Origin: DATHTC01 sp050262775 | GTDB lineage: Bacteria > Actinomycetota > Thermoleophilia > Gaiellales > Gaiellaceae | NCBI GenBank assembly: GCA_050262775.1 | Contig: JBLNEO010000039.1 | Coordinates: forward strand, 1 to 13,946 | Reading direction: 5' to 3' | DNA: 13,946 bases | Part shown: piece by piece, positions 1 through 6,217 of the stretch | Position numbering within the stretch: position 1 is the stretch's first letter | Layout: every line of letters starts with the position of its first letter | Translations under genes and position numbers: made by a program | Notes under the pieces: model-generated | Seen by the model: the letters and a program-made list of their open reading frames with translations, nothing else | What the model was told of the DNA's origin: nothing | The model's database searches: none

Positions 1-335
1 TCGAGCTCCGCGAGGAAGACGCGCGAGCTCGTCGACCGCACCTCCTGCCCGGTCGTGCCCCGGATCGCGAAGTCGGACGAGACCACCGCCACCGTCTCGC
101 GGCCGCGGTTCTCGGCGGCGAGCCGTTCGAGGAGGGCATCGGCGTCGGCCGCGAACCGGACGCGAAGCGTGCCGATCGTCTCGTCGCGTCCCACGCCGTC
201 GAACACGAGCACGCCGTGCGCGCCGCGGAGCGCGACGAAGCTCGCCAGCGCGTCGATCAGCTCCTCCGGCCGGCGCCAGCTCCCCGCGTGGAGCAGATTC
301 CACCCGTCGAACAGGTAGAGGGTCGGCTCAGCCAC
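1..335 (-). CDS. YacP/Rae1-like NYN-domain ribonuclease (3' end off window)
   Basis: NYN/PIN-like nuclease of the YacP family; the B. subtilis member Rae1 is a ribosome-associated mRNA endonuclease, so an RNA-cleaving role is inferred from family. About 111 N-terminal residues are visible and the gene runs off the left edge. The start is read as GTG at 335, giving VAEPTLYLFDGWNLLHAG. The DGWN motif (Asp10, Asn13), a second acidic strand end at LVFDG (Asp46) and VVSSD (Asp88) fit the metal-binding acidic residues of NYN domains. The GTG overlaps the rlmB stop by 8 bases (GTGGCTGA), so translation is probably coupled to rlmB. The rlmB-yacP adjacency is the same as in B. subtilis. Function call fairly secure; exact substrate unknown. 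Confidence 0.85.
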   Translation of the reverse strand, partial: MAEPTLYLFDGWNLLHAGSWRRPEELIDALASFVALRGAHGVLVFDGVGRDETIGTLRVRFAADADALLERLAAENRGRETVAVVSSDFAIRGTTGQEVRSTSSRVFLAEL

Positions 336-1041
336 GGTCGCGCTGGCGCCGCGCCTCGTAGAGGAGCACCGCGGCGGCGACGCTCACGTTGAGCGACTCG
401 ACACGGCCGAGCAGCGGGATCGCCACGGCGGCGTCGCACGTCCGCCGCACGAGCGGCCGCAGCCCCTTCCCCTCGGCGCCGAGGACGAGGGCCACGCCGC
501 CGGTGAGATCCGCCTCCCACATCGGCGACGCGTCGTCGCCCGGCGCGGCGGCCCACACCCAGAGGTCGTCCCGCTTCACCTCGCCGAGGTAGCGCGCGAG
601 GTTCGTGACGACGGCGACCGGCAGGTGCTCGACCGCGCCCGCCGAGGCTTTGCACACGGCCGCCGTCACCGTCGCGGAGCCGTGCGCCGGCACGACCACG
701 CCCGTGGCGCCGGCGCCCTCGGCGCTGCGCGCCACGGCACCGAGGTTGCGCGGGTCGGAGACCTGGTCGAGGCAGACGAGCAGCGGCCGCTCGGTGGCGG
801 CGAGCTCCCAGGCGTCGGCGTAGCGGTACGGCTCCGCCCACGCGACGGCGCCCTGGTGGTCGCGCGTGCCCGCCGCCTCGGAGAGCTCGCGCTCGGGCTT
901 CACCTGCACGCGCACCGGCGCCTCCTCCAGCCACGGCTCCGCGGCGTGCGCCCGCGCCGTCGCCCACAGCTCGAGCGGCTGACGTCGCCCGCGCAGGAGC
1001 TCGCGGACGGCACGGCGACCGTAGACGAGGTCGCGCGTCAC
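328..1041 (-). CDS. rlmB: TrmH/SpoU-family RNA 2'-O-methyltransferase (RlmB-type)
   Basis: SPOUT-class, S-adenosylmethionine-dependent ribose methyltransferase, most like RlmB, which methylates a conserved G of 23S rRNA; tRNA or other rRNA targets cannot be excluded. 237 residues from GTG 1041. The N-terminal substrate-binding domain starts LVYGRRAVRELL, and HQGAVA is at about 62-68. The three SpoU motifs are present: LDQVSDPRNLGAVARSA (about 91-107, Asn99 and Arg105), LVLGAEGKGL (about 185-194, Glu190), and ESLNVSVAAAVLLYE (about 215-229), which forms the knotted AdoMet site. The GTG start was chosen because it overlaps the cysS stop as GTGA and gives a family-like N-terminus; an in-frame ATG at 1089 would add 16 low-complexity residues inside cysS. 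Third gene of the gltX-cysS-rlmB-yacP operon. Confidence 0.93.
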   Translation of the reverse strand: MTRDLVYGRRAVRELLRGRRQPLELWATARAHAAEPWLEEAPVRVQVKPERELSEAAGTRDHQGAVAWAEPYRYADAWELAATERPLLVCLDQVSDPRNLGAVARSAEGAGATGVVVPAHGSATVTAAVCKASAGAVEHLPVAVVTNLARYLGEVKRDDLWVWAAAPGDDASPMWEADLTGGVALVLGAEGKGLRPLVRRTCDAAVAIPLLGRVESLNVSVAAAVLLYEARRQRDRG

Positions 1042-2309
1042 CCGCGACGGACGAGCCGGAAGCCGCCCGCCTCGTCGCGAACCTCCCACCCGGCCGCGGC
1101 GATCTCCTCGCGCAGCCGGTCGGCCTCGGCGAAGTCGCGCTCCCCGCGGGCGCGCACGCGCGCGTCGGCGAGCGAGACGACGTCGGCCGGCGCCTGCTCA
1201 TCCGACGCCAGGCTCGCGAGGCCGAAGAGGTCGAGCGCGCGCCGCAGCAGGTCGTGGTCGCGCCACTCGTGCATCACGGCGAGCGCGCCCGGCGTGTTGA
1301 AGTCGTCCTCGAGCGAGTCGGCGAAGCGCGCCCACGCGCCGTCCGGCGCCGGCTGCGACGGGCCGCGGAACACCTCCCGGAACCCGTCGGCGCGGGCCAC
1401 CGCCGCGGCCACCGTCTCCTGCGAGAAGTCGATCGGCTTCCGCCAGTGCCCGCTCAGGAAGAAGAGCAGCAGCGCCTCGGCCCCCCACTCGTCGATCGCC
1501 TCGCGGAGCGTCGTCGTGTTGCCGAGCGACTTCGACATCTTCTCGCCCGTGAAGCGGAGCATGCCGTTGTGCATCCACACCTTCGCGAACTCGCGGCCGA
1601 GCGCGCGCGACTGCGCGAGCTCGTTCTCGTGGTGCGGGAACACGAGGTCGAGCCCGCCGCCGTGGATCTCGAAGACGGGGCCGAGCAGCTCGTCCGCCAT
1701 CACCGAGCACTCGATGTGCCAGCCGGGCCGGCCGCGCCCCCACGGCGCCTCCCAGGACGTGTCCTCCCCGGGCTTGTTCGCCTTCCACAGCGCGAAGTCG
1801 CGCGGGTCCTCCTTCAGCGGGTTCGGCTCCTGCTCCTCGACCTGGTCCGGCCGCTGCCCGGAGAGCTCGCCGTAGGAGGGCCAGCTCGCGACGCGGAAGT
1901 AGACGTCGCCGTCGACCGCGTAGGCGTGGCCCGAGTCGATCAGCGCCTGCGTCGACGCGACGATCCCGTCGACGTGGTCGGTCGCCTTCGGGAGGTGGTC
2001 GGGCATGCCGAGGCCGAGGTCGCCGGTGTCCTGCAGGTACCACTCGGTCGCCCGCCGGGCGAGGTCGGCGCTCGCGCCCGGGGCCGCCTCGTAGATCTTG
2101 TCGTTCACGTCCGTGATGTTGTGGACGAGCGTGACGTCGTAGCCGCGCTCGCGCAGCCACCGGCGCAGCCACATCGCGAGCACGAACGGCCGCGCGTTCC
2201 CGACGTGGGCCCGCGCGTAGACGGTCGGGCCGCACACGTACATCCGGATCGGACCCGGCGGCGGCGGGAGCTCGACGGGCGCGCGGGCGAGCGTGCTGTA
2301 GAGGCGCAT
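1038..2309 (-). CDS. cysS: Cysteinyl-tRNA synthetase
   Basis: Class I aminoacyl-tRNA synthetase charging tRNA-Cys in the cytoplasm. 423 residues, somewhat shorter than the 461 of E. coli. The first segment MRLYSTLARAPVEL leads into MYVCGPTVY with zinc ligand Cys26 and the HIGH-equivalent HVGN at 35-38. LVHNITDVNDKI is at 61-72. GWHIECS (Cys201) and FPHHENE (His226, Glu230) supply the remaining zinc-site residues, and GEKMSKSLGN carries KMSKS at 257-261. The C-terminus is a short helical anticodon-binding region ending FAEADRLREEIAAAGWEVRDEAGGFRLVRRG, typical of the family. The mycothiol enzyme MshC is a CysRS paralogue, but the anticodon-region tail and operon context favour true CysRS. It lies 9 bases after gltX and overlaps rlmB by 4 bases. 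No clear Shine-Dalgarno precedes the ATG; a -10-like hexamer lies 6 bases upstream. Confidence 0.96.
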   Translation of the reverse strand: MRLYSTLARAPVELPPPPGPIRMYVCGPTVYARAHVGNARPFVLAMWLRRWLRERGYDVTLVHNITDVNDKIYEAAPGASADLARRATEWYLQDTGDLGLGMPDHLPKATDHVDGIVASTQALIDSGHAYAVDGDVYFRVASWPSYGELSGQRPDQVEEQEPNPLKEDPRDFALWKANKPGEDTSWEAPWGRGRPGWHIECSVMADELLGPVFEIHGGGLDLVFPHHENELAQSRALGREFAKVWMHNGMLRFTGEKMSKSLGNTTTLREAIDEWGAEALLLFFLSGHWRKPIDFSQETVAAAVARADGFREVFRGPSQPAPDGAWARFADSLEDDFNTPGALAVMHEWRDHDLLRRALDLFGLASLASDEQAPADVVSLADARVRARGERDFAEADRLREEIAAAGWEVRDEAGGFRLVRRG

Positions 2310-2315
2310 CGCCCT

Positions 2316-2321
2316 AGGCTA
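2316..2321 (-). promoter_or_regulatory. Candidate -10 box for leaderless cysS transcript
   Basis: TAGCCT on the minus strand, ending 6 bases before the cysS ATG (2309). Its first three bases are the gltX stop codon TAG. No convincing -35 is visible about 17-18 bases further up. The spacing would put the transcription start at the A of ATG. Support comes mainly from the same arrangement at other genes in the window. Confidence 0.35.
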
Positions 2322-3323
2322 ACCGCGGGTCGCGCGCCGGATCGCCTCGTCCCGCGGCAGCGCCGCCACCAGGGTCCACAGCTCCGGGCCGCGGGGCCGG
2401 CCGGTGAGCGCGAGCCGCAGCGCGCGCAGGTCGCCGCCGACGGCCTTGAGCTCGCGGACGATCGCCTTCGCGTCCTCGGCGTCGGCACGGTCCGCCGCGC
2501 CGGCGCGCAGCTCCACGAATCGGGCGAGCGTCGGAAGGGCGTCGTCGGGGAGCTCGGCCGGCTCGGGCTCGAGGATCGAGCGGGCGAACTCGCGCGCCTC
2601 CACGAGGTCGCGGGCACCGCGGAGCGCGGGCGCGAGCTCGACCGGCGCGTCCGCGTCCGAGGCCAGCTCCTCGTCGGAGAGCGCCGCGATCGCGTCGATC
2701 GCGAGCCGCCGCAGCCGCCGCTCGTCGAAGCGCACGTCGTGGCGCGGCAGGCCGAGCTCCTCGAGGTACGCGCGGACCGCGGGCCCGGGGATGCCCGCCT
2801 CCCGGAGGTCGGCGAGCGTGGCGGCGCCGTGACGCTTCGACAGCTTCTTCCCGTCCGGCCCGAGGAGCAGCCCGTGGTGGACGACCTCCGGCGGCCGCGC
2901 GCCCAGCGCCTCGGCGAGGCGCCGGTGCAGCTGCTCGTTCGGCCGGTGGTCGTTGCCGCGCACGACGTGGGTGATGCCGAACTCGACGTCGTCGACCACG
3001 CTCGCGAGGTGATACGTCGCGGTGCCGTCGGGACGGAGCAGCTGGACGCCGTCGAAGCGCTCGACGCCGAGCCGGGCGGCCGCCGCGCGGTACCGGTCCT
3101 GCCGCTCGCTCTGACGGATCGGCCCTTCGTCCCAGCCGATCCCGATCCAGCCCAGGTCGCGGATCACGGCCTCCTCGCCGCCGGGCACGTTTCGCGACGG
3201 ATCCGTGTCGTCGATGCGGAGAAGGAGGCGCTCGCCGAGGCGGCGGTTCGCGACGGCGCTCAGCGCGTTTCCGAGGTGGAGCGACCCCGTGGGCGACGGC
3301 GCGAAGCGGACGCGGGGGTACAC
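2319..3323 (-). CDS. gltX: Compact glutamyl-tRNA synthetase-like protein
   Basis: Class I synthetase of the GluRS/GlnRS family. From GTG 3323 it is 334 residues, against about 470-490 for usual bacterial GluRS. The catalytic core is clear: RFAPSPTGSLHLGNA (HIGH motif 16-19), RIDDTDPSR (36-44), VVDDVEFGITHVVRGNDH (109-126) and the KMSKS equivalent KKLSKRHGAAT (159-169). Between RQSERQDRYR and LLRPDGTATYHLASVVDD the usual connective/acceptor-stem domain of roughly 80 residues is almost absent. A reduced C-terminal helical region (FDERRLRRLAIDAI, then LRALRLALTGRPRG) looks like a shortened GluRS anticodon-binding cage, which separates it from GluQ-RS. The reading frame stays open upstream to 3863 only because it lies opposite the phosphatase gene; GTG 3323 gives the proper family N-terminus. 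First gene of its operon. Charging of tRNA-Glu is inferred. Confidence 0.85.
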   Translation of the reverse strand: MYPRVRFAPSPTGSLHLGNALSAVANRRLGERLLLRIDDTDPSRNVPGGEEAVIRDLGWIGIGWDEGPIRQSERQDRYRAAAARLGVERFDGVQLLRPDGTATYHLASVVDDVEFGITHVVRGNDHRPNEQLHRRLAEALGARPPEVVHHGLLLGPDGKKLSKRHGAATLADLREAGIPGPAVRAYLEELGLPRHDVRFDERRLRRLAIDAIAALSDEELASDADAPVELAPALRGARDLVEAREFARSILEPEPAELPDDALPTLARFVELRAGAADRADAEDAKAIVRELKAVGGDLRALRLALTGRPRGPELWTLVAALPRDEAIRRATRG

Positions 3324-3330
3324 CCGCGCG

Positions 3331-3336
3331 AGGATA
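3331..3336 (-). promoter_or_regulatory. Candidate -10 box for leaderless gltX transcript
   Basis: TATCCT on the minus strand ends 7 bases before the gltX GTG (3323-3321), so transcription would begin at or next to the start codon. No good -35 was recognised. No Shine-Dalgarno is present. It sits in the 45-base divergent gap with the phosphatase gene. Confidence 0.45.
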
Positions 3337-3355
3337 ACGCCGCCGTCGCTGCCGC

Positions 3356-3361
3356 TAGCCT
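3356..3361 (+). promoter_or_regulatory. Candidate -10 box for leaderless phosphatase transcript
   Basis: TAGCCT ends 7 bases before the GTG at 3369. No convincing -35 is visible. It lies only about 20 bases from the oppositely facing gltX -10 candidate, so the two promoters would share one short region. Confidence 0.42.
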
Positions 3362-3368
3362 CCGCCGC

Positions 3369-3977
3369 GTGCTCGCCGTGCTGACGCGCCACGCGCAGTC
3401 GACGCTGAACCTCGCCGGCCGCGTCAACGGCGATCCCACGGTCGAGGCTCCCCTGACCGACGAGGGGCGGGCACAGGCGGAGCGGCTCGCGCTCCAGCTG
3501 CGCGGCCTCCCGCTCGACCTCGCGGTCCATACGCGGTTCGGCCGCACGCGCGACACGGCGGAGGCGGCCGTCGCCGGCCGCCGCGTGCGCCTCGAGGTCG
3601 AGCCGCTGCTCGACGACATCGACGTCGGCGACCTCGACGGCGCCTCCATCGCCGACTACCGTGCCTGGAAGCACGCCCATCGCCGGAGCGACCGCTTCCC
3701 GGGCGGCGAGAGCCTCGACGAGGCAGCGCGGCGGTACGCGCGGGCGTTCCGGCTGCTGGCCGCCCGCCCCGAGCCCCACCTCCTCGTCGTCTGTCACGAG
3801 ATCCCGGTGCGCTATGCGCTCAACGGGGCGGCCGGCTCGGACGACCTGGACGCGCCCGTGCACGACGTCCCGAACGCGACGCCCTACCTGTTCGACGCGG
3901 CGGCGCTCCTGCGCGCGGCGGCGCGGATCGAGGAGCTGACTCCGCCGGCCGACGCGGACGGCCGCGCTAGGGCGTGA
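3369..3977 (+). CDS. Histidine phosphatase superfamily protein (phosphoglycerate mutase-like)
   Basis: Branch-1 histidine phosphatase, a cytoplasmic phosphomonoesterase or mutase acting through a phosphohistidine intermediate; the substrate cannot be read from sequence. 202 residues from GTG 3369 (VLAVLTRHAQST); GTG 3378 is an alternative start. The N-terminal RH(G/A) motif is LTRHAQST with Arg7 and nucleophile His8. LTDEGRAQAERLA and TRFGRTRDTAEAA supply the usual second arginine region. The acid-motif region reads LLDDIDVGDLDG, with Asp where many members have Glu. The second catalytic histidine is in VVCHEIPVRY (His143). Its 3' end overlaps the convergent holin-like gene by 11 bases. The gene is divergent from gltX; nothing ties it functionally to tRNA charging. 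Confidence 0.88.
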   Translation: MLAVLTRHAQSTLNLAGRVNGDPTVEAPLTDEGRAQAERLALQLRGLPLDLAVHTRFGRTRDTAEAAVAGRRVRLEVEPLLDDIDVGDLDGASIADYRAWKHAHRRSDRFPGGESLDEAARRYARAFRLLAARPEPHLLVVCHEIPVRYALNGAAGSDDLDAPVHDVPNATPYLFDAAALLRAAARIEELTPPADADGRARA

Positions 3978-4377
3978 CGGCGCGGGCCCTCTCGCTGGAG
4001 CCGCCCAGCACGCTCCCGAGCACCGCGTTGAGGATCCAGTTGACGAGCCAGACGACGATCGTGGCGCCGACGTACGTCCAGAAGCCGTCGATCGAGAAGT
4101 CGGGGGCGATCCACTCGGCGAGCGCGAGCATCGCGACGTTGATCGCGAAGTACGCGAGCCCGAGCGTGAAGAGGATCAGCGGCAGCGTCAGCAGGACGAG
4201 AACCGGCTTCACGAACGCGTTCGCGACGGCGAGCACGGCGGCGCCGAGGAGCAGCGACCCCCACCGGCCGATCTCGACGCTGTCGAACAGCCAGTCGACG
4301 ACGAGCAGCGCGACGATGTTGAGGAGCCAGCCGAGGACGAGCGACCCGATGAGCTCGTTGCGGACGTCGGAGCGCAC
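3967..4377 (-). CDS. Phage holin family IV-like small membrane protein (4 TM)
   Basis: Small integral membrane protein of 136 residues resembling the 'mycobacterial 4 TMS phage holin, superfamily IV' family, chromosomally encoded in many bacteria with no established role; lysis is not implied. Hydrophobic stretches lie at about 9-31 (LIGSLVLGWLLNIVALLVVD), 39-55, 58-90 (two tightly spaced segments with VKPVLVLLTLPLILFTLGL) and 99-124 (FWTYVGATIVVWLVNWIL). The FVKPVL plus LTLPLILFTLGL pattern is diagnostic of this family. The start is GTG 4377; the frame stays open upstream only opposite the mutY gene. The start is directly preceded by a good promoter that leaves no leader. The tail GGSSERARAVTP overlaps the phosphatase gene end. 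Monocistronic. Confidence 0.85.
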   Translation of the reverse strand: MRSDVRNELIGSLVLGWLLNIVALLVVDWLFDSVEIGRWGSLLLGAAVLAVANAFVKPVLVLLTLPLILFTLGLAYFAINVAMLALAEWIAPDFSIDGFWTYVGATIVVWLVNWILNAVLGSVLGGSSERARAVTP

Positions 4378-4383
4378 GCCGGA

Positions 4384-4413
4384 AGTATCCGCCGCGGCCG
4401 GGGGGACGGTCAA
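4384..4413 (-). promoter_or_regulatory. Leaderless promoter of the holin-like gene
   Basis: On the minus strand a -35 TTGACC (4413-4408), an 18-base spacer and a -10 GATACT (4389-4384) are followed by exactly 6 bases and then the GTG start (4377). This is the most complete promoter in the window, and it places the transcription start at the first base of the start codon. Confidence 0.6.
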
Positions 4414-4437
4414 CCGCGCGCTCCCACCGTGAGCGTC

Positions 4438-4443
4438 TAGGCT
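4438..4443 (+). promoter_or_regulatory. Candidate -10 box for leaderless mutY transcript
   Basis: TAGGCT ends 7 bases before the GTG at 4451. No clear -35 and no Shine-Dalgarno were seen. It shares the 73-base divergent gap with the holin-like gene promoter. Confidence 0.42.
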
Positions 4444-4450
4444 CGCGGCC

Positions 4451-5167
4451 GTGGAGTCGCTGCTCCTGGGGTGGTTCGACCGAAGCGGGAGGGAGCTCCC
4501 CTGGCGGCGCACGCGCGACCCGTACGCGATCCTCGTCTCGGAGGTGATGCTGCAGCAGACGCAGGTCGCGCGCGTCGTGCCGCGATGGCTCGAGTGGATG
4601 GAGCGATGGCCGTCGCCCGCCGCGCTCGCGGAGGCCTCGCCGGCGGACGTCATCCGCGCCTGGCAGGGGCTCGGGTACAACCGCCGCGCGCTCAACCTCC
4701 AGCGGGCGGCTTGCGTCGTCGCCGCGTCGGGGTGGCCGGTCGACCTCACCCGGCTGCCCGGCGTCGGCCGCTACACGGCGGACGCGATCCGGAACCAGGC
4801 GTGGGGGGAGGACGTGCTGCCGGTGGACACGAACGTGCGCCGGATCCTCGACCGGACCGGGGCGCGGTTCTCCGGCGCCGCGACGCAAGCGCTCTTCGAC
4901 CTCGGCGCGACCGTGTGCCTCGCGCGCATCCCGCGCTGCGGCGAGTGCCCGCTGGCCGCCGAGTGCCCGTCGCGCGGGCTCCGGTTCGAGCCGGCGCGTC
5001 GGCAGGGTCCGCTCGAGGGCTCGTTCAGGCAGCGGCGTGCGGCGACGCTGCGCCTCGTCGCCGAGGCTCCCCGGCCGCTCGTCGAGCTCGACGCGGAGGC
5101 GATCCGGTCGCTCGAGCGCGACGGGCTCGTCGTCGTCGACGGCGCGACGGCGGCGCTGCCCGCCTAG
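4451..5167 (+). CDS. mutY: A/G-specific adenine DNA glycosylase, short form without NUDIX domain
   Basis: Base-excision repair glycosylase removing adenine mispaired with 8-oxoG or G. 238 residues from GTG 4451, against about 350 for E. coli MutY. The HhH-GPD catalytic core is intact: LPWR (16-19), SEVMLQQTQV with catalytic Glu31, WQGLGYNRRALNL (71-83), the helix-hairpin-helix LPGVGRYTADAI with Tyr108, and VDTNVRRIL with catalytic Asp126 and Asn128. Four cysteines (156, 163, 166, 172; spacing C-X6-C-X2-C-X5-C) build the 4Fe-4S loop. The remaining 65 residues (GSFRQRRAATLRL ... LERDGLVVVDGATAALPA) match the short winged-helix-like tail of actinobacterial MutY rather than a NUDIX domain. A few residues are also missing between RILDR and the first Cys. 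The TAG stop overlaps the stop of convergent ispF. Confidence 0.9.
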   Translation: MESLLLGWFDRSGRELPWRRTRDPYAILVSEVMLQQTQVARVVPRWLEWMERWPSPAALAEASPADVIRAWQGLGYNRRALNLQRAACVVAASGWPVDLTRLPGVGRYTADAIRNQAWGEDVLPVDTNVRRILDRTGARFSGAATQALFDLGATVCLARIPRCGECPLAAECPSRGLRFEPARRQGPLEGSFRQRRAATLRLVAEAPRPLVELDAEAIRSLERDGLVVVDGATAALPA

Positions 5168-5643
5168 CGCCGCAGCAGCGCGACGGCCTGCGCCGCGAGC
5201 CCCTCGCCGCGGCCGGTGAAGCCGAGCCCGTCCGTCGTCGTCGCCCGCACCGCCACGAGCGCGGGCTCGACGCCGAGCGCTCCCGCGAGCGCCTCGCGCA
5301 TCGCCGCCCGGTGCGGCGCGAGCCGCGGCTCCTCCCCCACGAGCACGCAGTCGGCGTTCGCGAGCTCCCAGCCCTGCTCGCGAACCGAGCGCCAGGCGAT
5401 CGAGAGCAGCTCGAGCGACGAGGCACCGCGCCAGCGCGCGTCGCCGGACGGGAAGAGGGCGCCGATGTCCTCGAGGCCGGCGGCGCCGAGCACCGCGTCC
5501 GTGAGCGCGTGCGCGAGCACGTCGCCGTCGGAGTGGCCGGTCAGGCCGCGGTCGAAGGGGACGGAGACGCCGCCGAGGACGAGCGGCACGCCCGCCTCGA
5601 GCGCGTGCGCGTCGAAGCCGGTGCCGACGCGGTACTCAGGCAC
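5164..5643 (-). CDS. ispF: 2-C-methyl-D-erythritol 2,4-cyclodiphosphate synthase
   Basis: MEP-pathway enzyme converting CDP-ME 2-phosphate to ME-cyclodiphosphate with release of CMP; forms a cytoplasmic homotrimer. 159 residues, normal for the family. Metal ligands are Asp11 and His13 in VGTGFDAHAL, plus His45 in GHSDGDVLAHALTDAVLGAAGLEDIGALFP (positions 36-65). TTTDGLGFTGRGEG (135-148) is the CDP-binding/trimer motif. The GTG start at 5643 overlaps the upstream HAD gene stop by 8 bases (GTGCCTGA), indicating coupling; it is the last gene of carD-ispD-HAD-ispF. Its stop shares a CTAG (5164-5167) with the mutY stop on the other strand. Confidence 0.96.
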   Translation of the reverse strand: MPEYRVGTGFDAHALEAGVPLVLGGVSVPFDRGLTGHSDGDVLAHALTDAVLGAAGLEDIGALFPSGDARWRGASSLELLSIAWRSVREQGWELANADCVLVGEEPRLAPHRAAMREALAGALGVEPALVAVRATTTDGLGFTGRGEGLAAQAVALLRR

Positions 5644-6217
5644 CGAGCGCCCCGGGCAGCTCGTCGAGCGTACGGATCGCGATCGCGCCGGCGGGCGGCT
5701 CGTGCAGGTGGCCCCACGGGCCGCGCCGCACGTGGACGGCGACCATGCCGGCCGAGAGCGCCGGCTCCACGTCGTTGTCGACACGGTCGCCCACGTACGC
5801 GATCTGCGCGGGCTCGAGGCCCGTCTCCTCGACGATCCGCGCGAAGAACCCGGCCGCCGGCTTCGCCACGCCCCACCGCTGCGACGACCCCAGCACCTCG
5901 ACGAACGGGCGCAGGGTCGCCTCGGCCGCGGCGCGCGTGTTGCCGACGGCGGCCACCCGCAGCCCCGCGGTCCGGAGCCGCTCGAGACACGGCAGCGCAT
6001 CCGGGTAGAGATCCTCGGGTTCCCACGACGACGCCGGCTGCTCGACGCCCAGGATCCCCCAGGCCCCGTCGTGGTGGAGCCCGCGCGCGGCGAGACCGCC
6101 GAGGACGCCCATCAGGGTGAACCGCGGCACGCCGGCGGCGTCGGCGGCACGCTCCCACATCCCCGTCTCGTCCACGAGCGTCTCGCCCACGTCGAACACG
6201 ACCGCCGTCAGAGCCAC
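5636..6217 (-). CDS. HAD-superfamily hydrolase embedded between ispD and ispF
   Basis: Haloacid dehalogenase-like hydrolase, probably a cytoplasmic phosphatase; the substrate is unknown. 193 residues from GTG 6217. Motif I is VVFDVGETL with nucleophile Asp9; position +2, Asp in most HAD phosphatases, is Gly11, as in the DVGxT subgroup. Motif II is AAVGNTRA (Asn93, Thr94), motif III GVAKPAAGFF (Lys119), and motif IV AYVGDRVDNDV (Asp144, Asp149). Residues 14-80 form the helical cap (WERAADAAGV ... LYPDALPCLERL). It overlaps the ispD stop by 10 bases and the ispF start by 8, so all three are likely translated together. A link to isoprenoid metabolism is inferred from this packing only; a house-cleaning phosphatase is equally possible. 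Confidence 0.87.
   Translation of the reverse strand: MALTAVVFDVGETLVDETGMWERAADAAGVPRFTLMGVLGGLAARGLHHDGAWGILGVEQPASSWEPEDLYPDALPCLERLRTAGLRVAAVGNTRAAAEATLRPFVEVLGSSQRWGVAKPAAGFFARIVEETGLEPAQIAYVGDRVDNDVEPALSAGMVAVHVRRGPWGHLHEPPAGAIAIRTLDELPGALGA

Noticed and set aside
1042..1089. Upstream ATG giving rlmB 16 extra residues
   Set aside because: The extra residues are Gly/Arg-rich and lie in cysS; the GTGA overlap at 1041 is the better start.
3324..3863. 180-residue N-terminal extension of GltX
   Set aside because: It is antisense to the phosphatase gene and has no family similarity; the typical GluRS N-terminus begins at GTG 3323.
1254..3977. 907-codon open plus-strand frame
   Set aside because: It runs antisense to cysS and gltX with Arg/Pro/Val-rich low-complexity sequence; only its last 202 codons encode a recognisable protein (the histidine phosphatase from 3369).
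3967..4377. Holin-like gene as evidence of a prophage
   Set aside because: This family is commonly chromosomal, and no other phage gene or attachment site is nearby.
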